Assembly: GCF_029024945.1 (NCBI RefSeq)
Contig: NZ_CP118976.1
Span: forward strand, 2,418,001 to 2,482,000
DNA: 64,000 nucleotides
Origin: Staphylococcus succinus
GTDB taxonomy: Bacteria; Bacillota; Bacilli; Staphylococcales; Staphylococcaceae
Reading direction: 5' to 3'
The notes below the pieces were generated by a model, which was not told the origin of the DNA, made no database searches, and saw only the letters and a list, made by a program, of their open reading frames with translations. The position numbers and the translations under genes were made by a program. Below are positions 63,442 through 64,000 of this stretch, piece after piece (within the stretch, counting starts at the first letter, position 1; the number at the start of each line of letters is the position of its first letter).

Positions 63442-64000
63442 ATGTCGCAGAAAGTTTTATCGAGCAAAAAAAGAAATACTATTATTTTAGTTATGTTAAG
63501 TAGTGCATTTGTTGCCATGCTGAATCAAACACTACTTAACACAGCGCTACCTGCAATTATCACAGGGTTGCAAATAACTGAAACAACCGCCCAATGGCTT
63601 ATTACGGGATTTATGTTAGTTAATGGAATAATGATTCCACTAACTGCATTTCTTATGGATAGATTCCATACCAAACCACTTTATATTTTCTCTATGAGTG
63701 CATTTTTACTTGGCTCAATTATCGCAGCATTATCACCTACTTTTGGTTTACTGATGTTTGCACGAGTCATCCAAGCGATAGGTGCAGGTATACTATTACC
63801 GTTAATGCAATTCACTGTATTCACATTATTTCCAACTGAAAAACGTGGATTTGCAATGGGACTTACAGGTATTGTGGCACAGTCTGCACCAGCAATTGGC
63901 CCTACACTAACTGGTTTCTTAATTGATTCCTATAGTTGGAGAGCTCCATTTTTAGTCGTTGCTGCTATAGCACTTATTGCATTTATTATTGGTGCAATTT
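63442..64000 (+). CDS. MFS transporter, DHA2 (14-TMS) type, partial
   Basis: The gene begins at ATG 63442 (AAAGGAG about 11 bases upstream) and runs open to the window edge (186 codons seen). Six membrane segments are visible. The first contains SSAFVAMLNQTLLNTALPAII, the DHA2 motif D1-like region. The motif A region between TM2 and TM3 is FLMDRFHTKPLYIFSM, and motif C-like APAIGPTLTGFLIDSYSWR lies before TM6. These mark a multidrug-efflux type 14-TMS transporter. The substrate is unknown. Confidence 0.85.
   Translation, partial: MSQKVLSSKKRNTIILVMLSSAFVAMLNQTLLNTALPAIITGLQITETTAQWLITGFMLVNGIMIPLTAFLMDRFHTKPLYIFSMSAFLLGSIIAALSPTFGLLMFARVIQAIGAGILLPLMQFTVFTLFPTEKRGFAMGLTGIVAQSAPAIGPTLTGFLIDSYSWRAPFLVVAAIALIAFIIGAI

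Overview
The window is low-GC Firmicutes DNA and almost certainly comes from a Staphylococcus. The evidence is the gene order rrn-recR-ebfC-dnaX-SRP RNA-treR-treC-treP-tRNA-Ser-gltD-gltB-gltC, a Sle1-type LysM/CHAP amidase, a phenol-soluble-modulin-like peptide, CodY- and WalR-like sites, and the protein sequences. A full allantoin gene set suggests a coagulase-negative species, perhaps of the saprophyticus/xylosus type, but that is inference. I see no prophage, insertion sequence or CRISPR array.

Layout. 1-12.2 kb: three tandem rRNA operons on the minus strand (three 16S, two complete 23S and two 5S; the third operon runs off the left edge). Their spacers look identical and hold no tRNA genes. 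One 23S copy has seven extra single bases, all in homopolymer runs. 12.7-16.5 kb: recR, ebfC, dnaX, an acetyltransferase and the large-type SRP RNA. 16.6-20.6 kb: the trehalose operon treP-treC-treR, with a TreR operator inside its promoter. 20.8-27.9 kb: tRNA-Ser(UGA), the glutamate synthase genes gltB-gltD and divergent gltC. 28-34 kb: a YibE/F membrane pair, an ammonium transporter, a NUDIX-GNAT fusion, a small hypothetical protein and sle1. 34.4-39.5 kb: a solitary ilvD, an unannotated 18-residue PSM-like peptide, a sodium symporter and brnQ. 39.7-42.6 kb: a frataxin-like iron chaperone, an esterase, an orphan membrane-anchored protein and a secreted poly-gamma-glutamate hydrolase.

42.7-62.6 kb is an allantoin/ureide catabolism region. 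It holds pucG, an MFS transporter, the minus-strand operon allC-allE-allD-allD-allF-allG-allH-carbamate kinase, a divergent esterase plus second M20 ureidohydrolase, a histidine phosphatase, an allantoin permease-allantoinase operon and a PucR regulator. Together the genes predict: allantoin uptake, then allantoate, ureidoglycine, ureidoglycolate and oxalurate. Oxalurate is then split to oxamate and carbamoyl phosphate, and carbamate kinase makes ATP. The ammonia released could be assimilated by GltBD. CcpA-like (cre) sites lie at both all promoters and at tre; CodY-like boxes precede ilvD and brnQ. The right end holds a GrpB-family protein and the start of a DHA2-type MFS drug transporter.

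Start codons were moved from the longest ORF where a ribosome binding site decided it (dnaX, gltB, amt, brnQ, allC, both allD genes, carbamate kinase and others). All site calls are by eye; no alignment or database search was run.
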